This document shows positions 40,504 to 52,229 of a DNA stretch of 64,000 nt, in pieces. The position numbers and the translations under genes were made by a program. The notes under the pieces are model-generated. The model was given only the letters and a program-made list of their open reading frames with translations, was not told where the DNA came from and ran no database searches. Source of the DNA: Malurus cyaneus samueli. Taxonomy: Eukaryota > Chordata > Aves > Passeriformes > Maluridae. Location of the stretch: assembly GCA_009741485.1 (NCBI GenBank), contig CM019218.1, forward strand, positions 35,712,387 to 35,776,386. The letters are read 5' to 3'. Position 1 is the stretch's first letter; the number at the start of each line of letters is the position of its first letter.

Positions 40504-42870
40504 AAAGGAAAATGAGAAAAAACAAAGTTCCTCCAAAATGTAAATAAAAGTATTTTTTTGCCTGCATAATGCATATCTGTACCACCAGCACAGGCCAGAC
40601 ACTGGCTTTGTGCTATACTGAACATGAAATATTAATGCAAACTACCTATAAAAACTATCCTTCTATATCCTCTATTTAAAGGGTACAGAATTAAGTACCT
40701 AGCCCTTTGCATTCAGCAGACATCTCAAAACCCTTCTGTGCTCTGCCCCATCTTTACACTATATGGTTTGTTCCTAAATAACCTTTGTGCTGTTAAAATA
40801 CATCAGAAGCAGGATATGAGCTGCTTTCTGGCACAGAATAATTGAAAAAGGGCAATTCACAAACGTACAGGAGCCAGGCCTTTTGTAGAGTCTTACACTT
40901 CTAGTATACAGCTACACATGTGACTGCACAGTTGTGAAAGGGGACAGTGAAGAAATACTATTAGAAGCTTAATAACAGGTTTTTAGCACTGCCCCTTCTG
41001 CACAAGAAGCCTCTCCTGAAGGAGATGCTTTACAGCTCACATCCCCATGAGATGGCCCTCCAAAAAGCAAAGCTCTATCACCCTAAGAAGTTCTTTCTGG
41101 AGGATTTTAAACAAGTAAAACCAACAAACCTGAAATAAGAGTAAAAAAGGTTAGGGTCACCAACATATGTTTCTCACATGACATTCACCTTGAATTTGTA
41201 GTACCCATGCAAAAATGCCAATGACACATGAAATAAGATAGTCCATCAAGGTTCTTCAAACTGGACTAAAATAAAAGCAAAGTCTCCATTGCAAACAATT
41301 TCCAGAGGTATCAATTCGTTTGACCAAAGTTCCTCATGGCTCTGAGAATAAGGATAAAGGAACTGAACAGCTACAATGTTTTCATTATAAACAAACTGCA
41401 TGAACAACACAAGTGATAGCCAGGCTCACTGTCAAAGCTTTCCAACTGCACACAGAACCTGTGTCCTTTGTAAGGATCCACACCAAGACAGTGAAGTTTA
41501 ATTGGGGGACACAAAATTTCATCTCTAAAAAAAAAACAAAACACTTATAGTAAGGAATAAGAAATAGCTAGGCCTAATATCTGAAACACAGCTGAATGGC
41601 CTATAGTGAAGAGATATCATTACAAAATCTAAACTTAAAGCAGAGATCTCAATGTTGAAGCTGGAAAACACAACAGCACTTTTTTCTAAGCAGCCTATGT
41701 TTTAATTTCCTACTTTTGCTTTTTTGAAGTTCATTGAAGGAAAGTTTTTTTAATTTTCATTCCCTAAAGGAAGAAAACAACTTTCAAAAGTCTGCTTCCA
41801 TCTCACAACAATACTAGTTCAGGATGCACATAGAAGAGAGCAAAGATTAAAAACTTTCAGATAAAAATCTTACAAAGACTAATGGCAAAACAATTATTAA
41901 TAACAAAAGACTTCTCCACACAACATTTTAAATTGTATACTGTGTCAGCATTGCTAGTTAAATAAAAGATCACCAAAAACCATAATGGGATGCACTCCAC
42001 ATTTCTTGTTGCTCAGGTCGGTATGGCTAAAAACTTGGGATATGACATAGCTGACATCCATCTGGTGGCAAGTACTCTCAATGAGCAAGCACCTACCTTC
42101 TGCTGGACAGCGGGTCTCTTAAGACCTTGAAGAGATACTCCATACATGCTACTATATAACATGAAATTAATGGATAAAGAGGCTGCTCCATAATCCTTCT
42201 GAGCTCAAACCCCTAGCTGATACAACTATCACAAAATAATCTTTCTACCACAGTAAAGTTGAAAGCTTTTAAAACACTTGAGAATCAAATCACCTCCTTT
42301 TTAAAATCATTTTAAAGTTTCATTTACTGAGCTACAGAATTCCTTTCTAGAAAACAATAATAAAAAATGCCCTCAAAGAAAGTTTTGTTTATGTATCATG
42401 AAGCATGCACAGATGTAAACAAAATTTCCAAAGACTGTAATCTTTCTCCGAAAGTATGATAATTAACTTATTTAATTAATATTGGTAGTTATGCATATTT
42501 TTTAATTTCTTTAAGATCCCATTCTCAGTAGTAATTTAATGCCACTATTTAATATAAACTATAAACTCATATTATACACAATCACTAATAAGTTTAATAT
42601 TGAAGTTTTGGCATTACATGTTAACCTGCTAGAAGTAATGAATTTTAGAATTTTAAGGTTTTTTTTTTTTTTAACAAGGTTTTCAAACACGTACTATTTT
42701 TTTACAAATTAAGACTAAACTAAGCCTCCCTTCATCAAAGGTTAGAAATTCCCCTGCTATGTAGCCGATCCAGCATCATCTGCAAACTCCGGGAAATTAC
42801 AGGAAAGAGAGAGGAAGGACTTACAAAACTGAAACTAAGCAGGTGTCTTCATGTTAGAAGTGAGCACAAT

Positions 42871-42896
42871 GGGGGGGGGGGGGGGAAAAAAAAAAA
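42871..42896 (+). repeat. G15-A11 homopurine tract
   Basis: Fifteen G are followed directly by eleven A. A run of this length is prone to sequencing length error and can form unusual DNA structures. Confidence 0.9.
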
Positions 42897-43703
42897 GAAG
42901 CCAAAATCCTTCTTTTACCTGATACCTAAAAATCTACAGCTACGCAAAAAACATGCATCCATCTACACATACGGGTGTACAGAAGTATCCTTTAACCTGA
43001 TAACAAGAAAATTTTCCTGGCCCAAAGAAGCCTACCTCTTCCTCAAGCCCTGCCATCATGGAGCGTGCATCCCCACCTGATTTCTCCATGCTCAGACCCA
43101 CCATACATCACAGTATACAACTTTCTCATCACACGCAAGTTATTACCCCCAGTGGGACCTTTTTATATGCAGTCTCCACAGTGAACAAAAGTTCATTGTC
43201 AAGCTCAGTGCTTGGGCCCAAACAAATATCCAAGAGAGTAGAAGAGGGAGAAAGGGAGAAAGTGCTCCTATCTGCAATTATAACATTTGCAGGCAATCAC
43301 CGTTACTTACAATTAAAAAGTGGGAACAGGTGTAGCAGATATCATACTTTGATAGCTGAACAAAGAATATTACAGCACGTGACTGAAATGTGATGACATT
43401 TGTTCACCAATCGAAAACAAAAGCCACTCTCCAATGGCACTCTTTCCTCCACCCCCAAGAATTAGGAACTTGGAAATCTCTCCATATTGAACCACATCTG
43501 TTCATAGCCTCATTTTTTGACACTTGAGAAGAAGTTGAATGAAGAGCTCCATGCATTAATAAAATACGAATTCACCGAACAAAACTCGGCGTACAAACCC
43601 ACCAGCATCCACCAAACTGCAGAGGTGGTTGAGGAGAAAGCGCTACCGACAGTGAAGCACTGAATAATAAAGAACAGGAAAAAAGCAAAACACACACCAC
43701 CAC

Positions 43704-43729
43704 AAAAAAAAAAAAAAAAAAAAAAAAAA
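43704..43729 (+). repeat. Poly(A)26 tract
   Basis: Twenty-six A in a row at the left shoulder of the CpG-rich block. On the gene's own strand this is poly(T). The poly-phenylalanine in a 144-codon minus-strand ORF here is this tract being translated, which argues against that ORF being a protein. Confidence 0.95.
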
Positions 43730-43869
43730 TCCTGCAGGCAAGTGAAGAAAGGAAAGGAACATGCATAAGAGGACTACACCAAATGGCAGAGTCCCACAAG
43801 AGCCCCACTCCACCTACACGGGCGCAGGAGGGAGGGAAACAAACCAAAATGAAGAAGTGTCCGTGCCCA

Positions 43870-44750
43870 ATACTGGGGCAGGCGTGGGCACCCGGCCCGG
43901 CCCCGTACCTGTGCGGGAAGGACAGCCCCAGGGCGAGGGGGCAGGCCCGGCTCCGGAATAACAAGTTGCTGAAGAAACGGAATTTTCCCGGCGCTGCTCG
44001 GGCCACAAAGACGAATGAAAGGAAGGAGGGAAGAAAAAAGAAAAAAAAAAAAAAAAAAAGGAAAAAAAAGGAAAAAAAAAAAAGAAAACCGCAGCAGCAG
44101 ATTTACTACGAATTATCCATCACCAAGAGCGGCATCATTTCCCAGATAATAATAAAACTTCCCCGACAGCATCGCGGCGAAGGACCCGACCGAGAGAAAA
44201 GGGCCTGGAAATAATCATCCTGAAGGAAACCGGAGGGGAGGGGATAAGCCTCCCTCCCCCACCCCATCCCCAGTGCAATGTGTCATCTCCTTCCCCTGCT
44301 CCTCCCCCCAACCCCAATGTGTCACCTCCTCCTTTTACCCCAAGTGTCACCCTCCTCCACCTCTCCCGCTCCCGCTCGCAAACTTCTGCCGGGGAGGCCG
44401 GGGGGCCGCTCCGGGACGCTCCGCTATTCCCCGCCACCCCCCCGAGGGAGGGGCCGGGGGCCGCGGCGAAGTTGCTGCTCCTCATCGCCAAGTTGGCGGA
44501 GAGTGCGGGGCGCGCCGGCGCCATCCCGGGGGGCGCGGGGGAGAGGGGGGACGCGCCCGGGGGGCAGGGGGGGCAGGAGGAAGAGGAGGAGGAGGCGAAT
44601 CCGAAAGGTGGGGATACTACACCCTGCTGGCGGCGGCGGTGCTGCTGCGGGCCGGCCGGGGTCCCCCTGGCAGGACCTCTCTGTGAGGGGGAGGACTCTT
44701 CTTCATAGGGGGAGGGTGCCGGCGCCGCCGCTCCTCTGGGCCTCCCTGTC
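43870..44750 (-). promoter_or_regulatory. PHF21A: CpG-rich block, candidate PHF21A promoter
   Basis: CpG-dense DNA, richest at 44,390-44,740 and broken by an A-rich purine tract at about 44,034-44,090. No TATA box is apparent, as expected for a CpG-island promoter. A minus-strand donor CCCGCACAG|GTACGG at 43,909 would end an untranslated first exon beginning inside this block. The block lies about 33 kb upstream of the start codon in the correct orientation. Several long ORFs here exist only because GC-rich DNA has few stops. Whether this or the block at 52,230-53,450 is the main promoter cannot be decided from sequence. Confidence 0.5.
43909..44110 (-). other. Possible untranslated first exon (start uncertain)
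   Basis: The minus strand ends CTTCCCGCACAG|GTACGG, a good donor inside a CpG-rich block, with no acceptor of comparable quality close upstream. That pattern fits a first exon. The upstream limit given is only nominal, because no transcription start can be read from the sequence. If transcribed, it would splice to 14,553 or 10,754. Confidence 0.25.
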
Positions 44751-46109
44751 CCCCTCTTCTGGGCGCCTCTCTCTCTCTCTAGACAGTGAGAGCAAACTCT
44801 TCCCCGAGCCACCCCATCCTGCCCCGCTTACACTGTTTCGTTGTCACTTATGAAATATTTCAAACCGCCAGCATCTCGCCCCATCCCCCCCAGGCCACGA
44901 TGGACGGACACATGGCCAGGACTCAGGCTGGCACCACGAACTGCTCTGCAAGGGGCTGTAGCCATGGAAGGACTCAAGCTGAAAAGCCTGGTCCCTTGAG
45001 CCCAGCAGGGCTGGGAAACACAGCAGGGAGCTTTTGGGTTTATTTCCAGGGGATGTTTTGAACTCTGGGCACTCAAGGGAGATTTGCAGCCCTGCTGTGG
45101 GGAGATTCTCAGCCGGCGGAGCAGGAGCCGCAGCCACCCTTGGCCGGGAGCACAATCACCTCTCCCCCAGTCCGGCACCCAGTGCCTCACAGGCAGCCAA
45201 CTGGGACAACAGTCCACACCACAAACAGCTGGATAAACGCTTCCGTCCTCTCGAGCAAGGGAGGGAGGGGAGGAAAGCAGGGAAGATCCAAGCACAGCAA
45301 GTACCCTCCCACCGAAGGCAGAACGGACACCACACCAGCTGCCTGTGCTCCCCGTCATCCGTGCATCCCTGATCCTCTCCCTGCAGAAGCAGCAGATTCC
45401 CGGGGAAGACTCTTCCGGGGCTCCCCCTCCAGCACACACCTCCCCAACTCTGCCCCGCACAGCTCACCGAGGCACGGCCACAGCAATTCCTCATGCACAC
45501 ATTTATGGCTGCAAACAGCTGTGAGCCCGGAGTGCTGACAGTGTAAATCTTTGCCACCTCCTCCCCCTGCCTGCCAGGGCAGCTCCAGTGACACCCGAGG
45601 CACCCGAGCCGCTTTGACTCTGTGCCATGCACGAGACACCAGCGATACGAGCCCCTGAACATGCTGGGATGAAACCAAAGCCCCTGGATCAGATGTGCCT
45701 GGACTCCAGCAGCGGCCAGTCCCTATCTCTGTCCCTGGCAGCCCCAAGCTGCTGTCACAAACCACCACTCTCCGCCCCAAAAACCACCCCAAAAGCCATA
45801 GTTACACCCCATGCCACGGGACTGGCAGTCACTTCAAAGCCCTAATTTACAACCTCAATTCTCTGCATCCCCCGAAAGCCTTCGATCCCATCCCCGGGAT
45901 CCAGAACAGCCAGGGCAATTTAACTCCCCATTTAATCTTCTAAGAGCCCTGGCGAGCTCAGAGAGAGCATCCTCCGGCGGGGAGTCCACACTCGCGGCAT
46001 GAACAGCGTTGCGCCACTTTCCTTCAGCTGCAAAATCACTACTACCTTAAGCCAGCCAGCAGTTCATCATCTCCTCCAAGTCAGACAGCTCTCCTCAATG
46101 GTTTCTATT

Positions 46110-46290
46110 TTTATATTCAGTCTCTCATATCGTAGCGTTCTTCTACTGCCCTAATTTTTAGGAGGACTCGCTTAAAGTGTTTACTATCTCGCGCCTCACG
46201 CGTCCGGGCCCTACGGTATGTTCATGATTTAATCATTGTAATGTGCTATCAGATGCGCCCAAAAAATAACATCAGACGCGTGCTGAGCCC
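46110..46290. promoter_or_regulatory. Candidate conserved regulatory block
   Basis: An AT-rich stretch that retains CpGs, set inside GC-rich DNA. It includes the near-palindrome TGATTTAATCA (46,225-46,235), a homeodomain-type site, and two ACGCGT motifs in CACGCGT and ACGCGTG orientation. This look is typical of deeply conserved enhancers, but conservation cannot be tested here. Confidence 0.3.
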
Positions 46291-49009
46291 TGCTTCATGC
46301 GCCTCTGCACCCGACTCGACACCCAACAGCCTGGAGCGGGGCTAAATGAGAAGTGGCTGGAAGGGCTCAAGGGACTGCTGCTCATGGTTGGTTCTGCCCC
46401 AATGTCCTGCAGACTCATTTTGCACCACACAACAAAACAAAAGGCAATCCAAGGAAAAGGACATCAACAGGACAGCCTGAAGATTCCCCCCAAGATCACC
46501 CAGAAGATCCCCATTAACAGCATCTCCACGGAGACAGCAAGAAGCCAGCTGGATGGGCACATGAATCGCTCTGGCAGAGTGAAGGTGGGTTTTCCTCATG
46601 CTTGAGGGGCCAGGATGGAAACCATCCCAGTGGGACCCTTGGCATGATGTACAGCTGGTCCACTCAAACACGGGATCTGGGAAGCACCGATCCGGTCCCA
46701 CGCTAATCCTGACACTCAAACCAGTGTCAGCACTGCTGGGTCACTGCCAGCTGCCACAGCAGAAGCTTCTCCCACATGCCCCCAGCCTGAAATCCCCCAG
46801 CACATCGGATGTCTCTCCTTTTCCTCTGGCATAATTAAACCTGACACCCCAACAGGGGTCCACCCAAACCTCCAGGCTCTCACTACACAACCATGCAGCT
46901 CTCCTCAAACAGCAAGGAGTGACTCGATGCCATCTTCAGCTCCCCATTGATTAAAATGCTGCATGGAAATTGAAAAAATAGTAATTTCAACTCTCAAACT
47001 GATTAGCAGAATCCCCAGGAATGCAGAACCTGGCTGCTAGACTGCAGTCTCGTCTTCCTCTCTTGATTTTCTAGGACAGCATTAAAATGGCTTTGCTTTG
47101 GTTTATCCTTTATCGTGTTGAAGATTCTTCAGCTGCTGGTGTCCAGCACAAGGATCCTAAGGCCGACTCTGCTTGGCACTGGGTGCACACTTCTGGTACA
47201 GGTGCTCCCCCTCCTTCCTACACACAGAAATTTAAGCCATCCCATTTTTTAAAGTTTTTCTTATTTTTTTTAAACACCCAAACTCAGTGCAGAAGACGAC
47301 ACAAACAAGTGAGCGTCCCCTCCCCAAGCCCTGCCTGCATATTTGACCCAGCACCTCGCACGCTCTGTCCCGTGCCTTCATTAGAAAAGAGCTCGTTACC
47401 CAGAGCCAGAAGAGCTACAGGAGCTCGGTGGGGGAGGTTATTGTGGGATGGCACCAGCGCTGGTCCCCACATCACCTGCACCAAGTGCCTGCCAGCAGCA
47501 ATTAAATCAGCCTTCAAAGAGAGATCCCAGCTTTCCCAGCACCATTAGCCGTGCCCTGGAGGGAACATGGTCTATTTTCAGCCACAATGACTTAAGATCA
47601 GGTCACCAGCAGGTTAAATGGGACTGTGCAGCATCATCTCCCTGCCCTCCCATTGAGAAACTAAACACTGCTGCTTGATGGGCAGCAGCAGCCCTGGACA
47701 CACACCAGGTGCCCATGCAAAGGTAAATGCCACCTGCCTGCTCCTCCCCTCTTCTTCCCATCGCTGGCCATGGACACCCATGGCCCTGGCTGCCTTCCCT
47801 GTGGGGGTAGTGCATGGGGGTTCTCTGCACGATCACCCCCCATGCTCTTCCCTGCCTCTGCTCCTCTGCTCATGGCCAGAATGATCCCCACCATGCCTAA
47901 GGCCAGGAGAGTTGGAAGGAGCCTCAGCATCCCCCATCCTGCAAACCCAGGCTGGCACAATGCCAGAGCAGGGCTACTCATCTCACCCCTTCCTCCAGCT
48001 GCAGGCCCTCAAGCAGGTGACTGCCCCAAGCCACCAGCTCCACCAGAGCGTCACCACAGCCAGCAGAGAGGTGGCATCTCTCCACAGCAGCTCTATCTGC
48101 TCTGTTTGTACGTCCACCACCACAACTCAACCAGTCCCCCCAGCACTAACATCTGGCAGGGAGGTGGCAGCTGGATGCGGGTTTGTTTTGCCTCCCAGGC
48201 TCCTGCCAGGCGCAGTCAGCACGAGCAGGGATGACTCAAAGCCCGGGAGACGCAGCCTCCGTCGCTGCTTATTTTAAACCCTCTTGTCTGCAAAGCGGCT
48301 GCTGTGGCTCAGCACCCCTCGAGGTGCCTTGCAAACAGAATGGCAATATAAAGGGAAACTGAGGCACAGCCCCACGATCAGACCTGGGCACCACATCACT
48401 AACACCTGAACGCTCACAGTGACTGAGCACAGCACAGGGGGCCAGCAGCAAGAGGGGACCAGCTCCGAGAAACACCCCAGAGCTGCAGCAAGGACACTGC
48501 AATGACCCAAACGCATCCATCAGCTCCGGATTCGTGACTCCCTCTGGATACACCACAGCCAGAATGCAGTAAGTGCAAGGTGAAGCTGGATGCTCCCGCA
48601 TGTACTGATCTGTGTGCCACAGGAGTGAATGCATCCCCCTCCCAGAGCCCAGCGCTGACTTAAACGGCACCTGCAGGGACCTAAACCACCCTGGGAAAAA
48701 TTCAGCAATGGGCTGCAACATCTGGGGGTGGAAGAAAGGGATCCATGCACAGATCCCAATCTTGTAAGACTCTTTTCCTTAGGAAACCAGGCTCAAAGCT
48801 CAGCCTCTGCCTAGCCTCTCCTCTTGACCCCATGCTCAGCCTTTCTTCCAAGAGGCCCCTGCCCTTCCCACATGCTCCTGAACATCAGCCCACACCACCT
48901 CTTCTGCACCAAAAAAGAAGCAAAGGGGTATCTGCGGCCAGCAAGTGCCCAGGACCCCACACCTCCCTGCTGTCGATAATGGGAGATAAACGCACAGGCA
49001 AATATTATG

Positions 49010-49110
49010 GCAGTGCGGTTTAATTCCTGATGAATTATGCAAATCCGTATTCAAATTGAAGCACGGCCCTTGGGCTCTTGACAAATTGCCAAGCTGGCCT
49101 CGATGACACC
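49010..49110 (+). promoter_or_regulatory. Candidate regulatory block with octamer motif
   Basis: A perfect POU-factor octamer ATGCAAAT lies at 49,037-49,044, within an AT-rich island (gatgaattatgcaaatccg) in otherwise GC-rich sequence. A second octamer in reverse orientation lies at 54,056-54,063. Function is inferred. Confidence 0.3.
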
Positions 49111-51440
49111 AGGCAGGGATGGCCAGCCTTCCATCAGGTGAGGCATTACATGGGTGCCCTATATATGTACATACACATACATGTATATGCTTGCACATCT
49201 CAGCAAGAAGCACTTGCAAGAATGGTTCAAGAGTGACTTTTGCTTTTCTCCCTCCTTCCAGCTGCATTTTGTGTGCCCAGGAAAGGCCACTGAGCTTTCA
49301 TGCCCTCCACAAGATGGAAGCAGCCTGGGCTGATGGCAAGATTCAAAGCAGGATAGAATATAAAATCCACCATGTCCAGGGCTCCTGAGAACAGGCAGCA
49401 GAGGGGGGCAGGAGGGGAAAGCCTAAAACACTTGTGCCAATATGACTGTCAGCTCTGAAGACGGGAAAAGGAAGATCTGTCCACAAAATAGTCACAGAGA
49501 GGGCTCATCTGATGAAAGTAGGAATTTCCGATCCCACACAAACCCTGAACATCCATTAAAAGTAGCAGAAGAATTGCTGCTTTGTGTCACTAATCTCATT
49601 AGGGAAAAAGCCCCGCTGCAGCCCGGGATTGCAAAGGGAAACCCCTGCACGCTGCACACTCCAGGAGCCCTGCACAGTGTGCCTGCCTCCGAGCAGAGCC
49701 AGGGCTTCCACCAGCACCCCAGCAAGCTGCCTGCACCCTTCCTTACTCACCCGCCCGGATCTCTGCTCACTGGGGCATTATCCGCTCGGCTTACGTGTGA
49801 CACAGCCTGTGGGACATCCCCACGCCCAGCAGAGCAGGACACAAACACCAGGATGACACACATTGTGCCAGATAACACGGGAGCGACTTCATCCACACAC
49901 AGCAACCGGCGCTGCCTGCGAGCAGCACAGAGCTAAATCCCTCCAAAGCCCTTCCTCCCCAGCACAATGGCCACTGTCGTTATTAGTTTTAATTTTTTTT
50001 TAAATTAAAAGCAATCAAAACAGATGTGTTAAAAGCATATTCAAGCCATAGGGAATTCTGATGAGAAGGGATGGGGACACGAAGGGAATCAGGGGCTATA
50101 CATCCAACCATCAAAGGCAAAAAAAGGGCTCTTTGCTAACAGGGATGCGTTAGGGTAAGATGGATGGAGACAGAAGCAGAGCAACCTTTGCAGAAGTTGC
50201 CAGGGATACAGCTCCAGAGAGACAGGGCTGAGCGCCTGAAAATTTCTGTTATTTCTCTAAAAAGGCATGTTCCCTCCTGAATATTGCTCCTTCCCTTGCT
50301 CCGAGCCCACCATGTTTGGCTTGCCTGCCTGCATCCAGCTCCTTCAAAATGGCTCTTTGGCCACTGCTGCCCTGGCAATAAAATTTATTCCCAAGGTCAC
50401 TTCAATCCTTTTGCCACTATTTCAAATCTGGCTGGATTTAAACAAAACCCAGCCTCAGACACACCGAGCCCCTCCGTCAGCCCCTCCTTTCTGCCCATCG
50501 CTTCCCTGGTTTAGCGATGCCAAACTCTCAACTACCTTTCGCTTCCCATAACCGTCAGCGGCAACAGCTGGAGAGGAAAACGGGAGCATATTGTGCACCC
50601 AACAGCTGATCCTGGCGGCGTGGGGAGCGAGCCCAACTGTCACCGCCGCGGCACTGCCGGCTCGGGGGCTCCTGCCACGCGTCCCCCAGCCAGCGCCCAC
50701 GGGGACCGGGCTAAAGGGGCTGCGTGGCTGCCGTCCCCTCGGTGTTTGGGAGCTGGGGAGAAGCGAACAATAAGAAAAAGCAAATAAACAGCAGAGAGGG
50801 ACGGCGTCGGTGGGTGCGTCGCGATGCCTGTAGACATCCAGCTGTGCCGTCCCGGAGAGAAGCCAGTCAGAAGTGTGGGGATGGGAGGAAATGTGGGGAG
50901 AAGGAAACAGCCAAATCCTCGTGGCGAGGGTGAGACAGCCACGCTGGAGAGGTCCCCTCCCAAACTTTGCTTTTCAAAGAGCATCCCCAGCTGGAAAAGC
51001 CAGTGAGGGGCTGTGCAGCTGGACGCAGCAATGCTCCCTCATCCCGGCTCCGCGGGCAAGGAGATCAGAGCTGCCTTCAGCTCCTCCACCCTGCCTGCAT
51101 TTTAGGTTGTTCAGGGCGCACGGTGCTCTCCGTTTCAGCAGCGAGGCTGAACAAAGCACTCCCTTGTCTTCGGCACCTCGAGCAGGCAATGCTGGATCGC
51201 GTTACCTAACCCAGACCAACATCTCCTCGTCCCGGCACGGCAGCTTTCGTGTCAGCACATGCCAGGCTGGCCCCGATTCCCTGCACCACCTCCCGCCCGG
51301 AGCTTTAACTGGACCAGTTTAGTACACGGTGAAAACACACGGGGCCTTGTTGGGACTCGTCGGGCGCTAACCCCAGCTCGGGGAGGTGATCTGACACCCT
51401 CGCGCCGGTCGCAGCCGCGGCCGAACCGCAAGGCGCTCAC

Positions 51441-51600
51441 CTGGAAGGCTGCCGTAATGACGTTAATTCCCCTTAACAATGTTCATTTCCATATTCATCA
51501 GAAGATGGTGAAATGACAAGATGGGGGGTTATTTACTATATAATTATAAACTAATTTCAGCTTTACCCTGGTTATCCTAGGAAGGAGATCTAAAATTTCC
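51441..51600 (-). promoter_or_regulatory. Candidate conserved block with a splice donor
   Basis: Reading minus, an AT-rich block that includes TTAACGTCATTACGGC (a CRE-like TGACGTTA on the plus strand) ends in CAGCCTTCCAG|GTGAGC, a strong donor at 51,441. There is no convincing acceptor upstream, so it could be an alternative untranslated first exon of PHF21A or simply a regulatory element with a chance donor. Confidence 0.3.
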
Positions 51601-52170
51601 CTTACGAAAGCCCTGCTCTGCTAACCACGTCCGCAGTGAGATTAATTCCCAGTAATTTCCATTTCTCCAACAGCTGCTGTGCTGGGAAAGAGCAGGAGCT
51701 TGTTCCCAACACCAGGGACCTGCCCAGTGCCCCATGCCACCCCCGGCTAGGATTTCTAGTGCCAGCTCATCCTCCAGATCAGATTTTCTCTGGCACACCA
51801 TCAGTCAGGGATGGAACCCATGGTTTTCCAGCCCCACCAAGGAGACTCTGTACTGGGTAGGAGGCAAGGCTCGCTCCAAGTGGGAGAAAGGCTGCTAGAA
51901 ACCACACTAATAAATGACACCTTTACCAGCCTTGTGTACCAGAGGCAGGGACAGACTCCTGCCCGTTCACCTGGGAAGGTGTTGAAAACCTTCACACAGC
52001 AGAGGATCCCACAGGACCTTGCTCCGAGCAAGTTTACGTCACCACATCGGCCCTTGGGCTCTTGCCCATGTTCCAAGCCCGACATCCCTACCCTTGGGAC
52101 GGGCACTTCAGCAGAGGCTGCAGCGCGGGGTGGAGATGCACCCCACAACCCACCAGGATCTTGTAAAAAA

Positions 52171-52180
52171 NNNNNNNNNN
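52171..52180. other. Assembly gap (10 N)
   Basis: Ten N directly at the edge of the main CpG-rich block. The number 10 is most likely a placeholder, so the true missing length is unknown. ORFs running through the gap are artefacts. Confidence 0.99.
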
Positions 52181-52229
52181 CTCCTCTCACTTTCTTTAAG
52201 CTAAGCGGGGAGTGGAAGATGGTAGGTTG

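Larger units (their letters stand above)
10755..43908 (-). other. PHF21A: Long 5' noncoding intron region of PHF21A
   Basis: About 33 kb of mostly AT-rich, unique sequence between the start-codon exon and the nearest CpG-rich block. I find no coding exon in it. Within it I support a likely 41-bp untranslated exon, CTCF-like sites, an inverted ZNF143-like pair, an old CR1/L3 3' end, a diverged direct duplication and homopolymer tracts, each listed separately. Short local tandem duplications occur near 13,007-13,049, 18,190-18,240 and 32,175-32,208. The open reading frames here (for example 18,685-19,020 and 21,062-21,448) lack start context, splice support and recognisable domains. Confidence 0.6.
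44751..52170. other. GC-rich noncoding belt between the two CpG-rich blocks
   Basis: About 7.4 kb of clearly more GC-rich DNA than the introns to the left, without recognisable repeats. It is full of overlapping ORFs on both strands (up to 210 codons at 44,828-45,460 minus). None shows a domain, plausible splice pairing or start context, and the two strands are equally open, which is what GC-rich noncoding DNA gives. Shorter AT-rich blocks resembling conserved regulatory elements are listed separately (46,110-46,290, 49,010-49,110 and 51,441-51,600). Confidence 0.55.

Noticed and set aside
43572..44006. 144-codon minus-strand ORF beginning MARAAPGKFRFF
   Set aside because: It contains a poly-Phe stretch from translating the poly(A) tract; the CpG block explains the lack of stops.
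44135..44853. Long overlapping ORFs on both strands (225 codons minus, 191 plus)
   Set aside because: They lie in CpG-rich DNA where stop codons are scarce; products are low-complexity Gly/Pro/Ser/Arg, and several frames are open at once.
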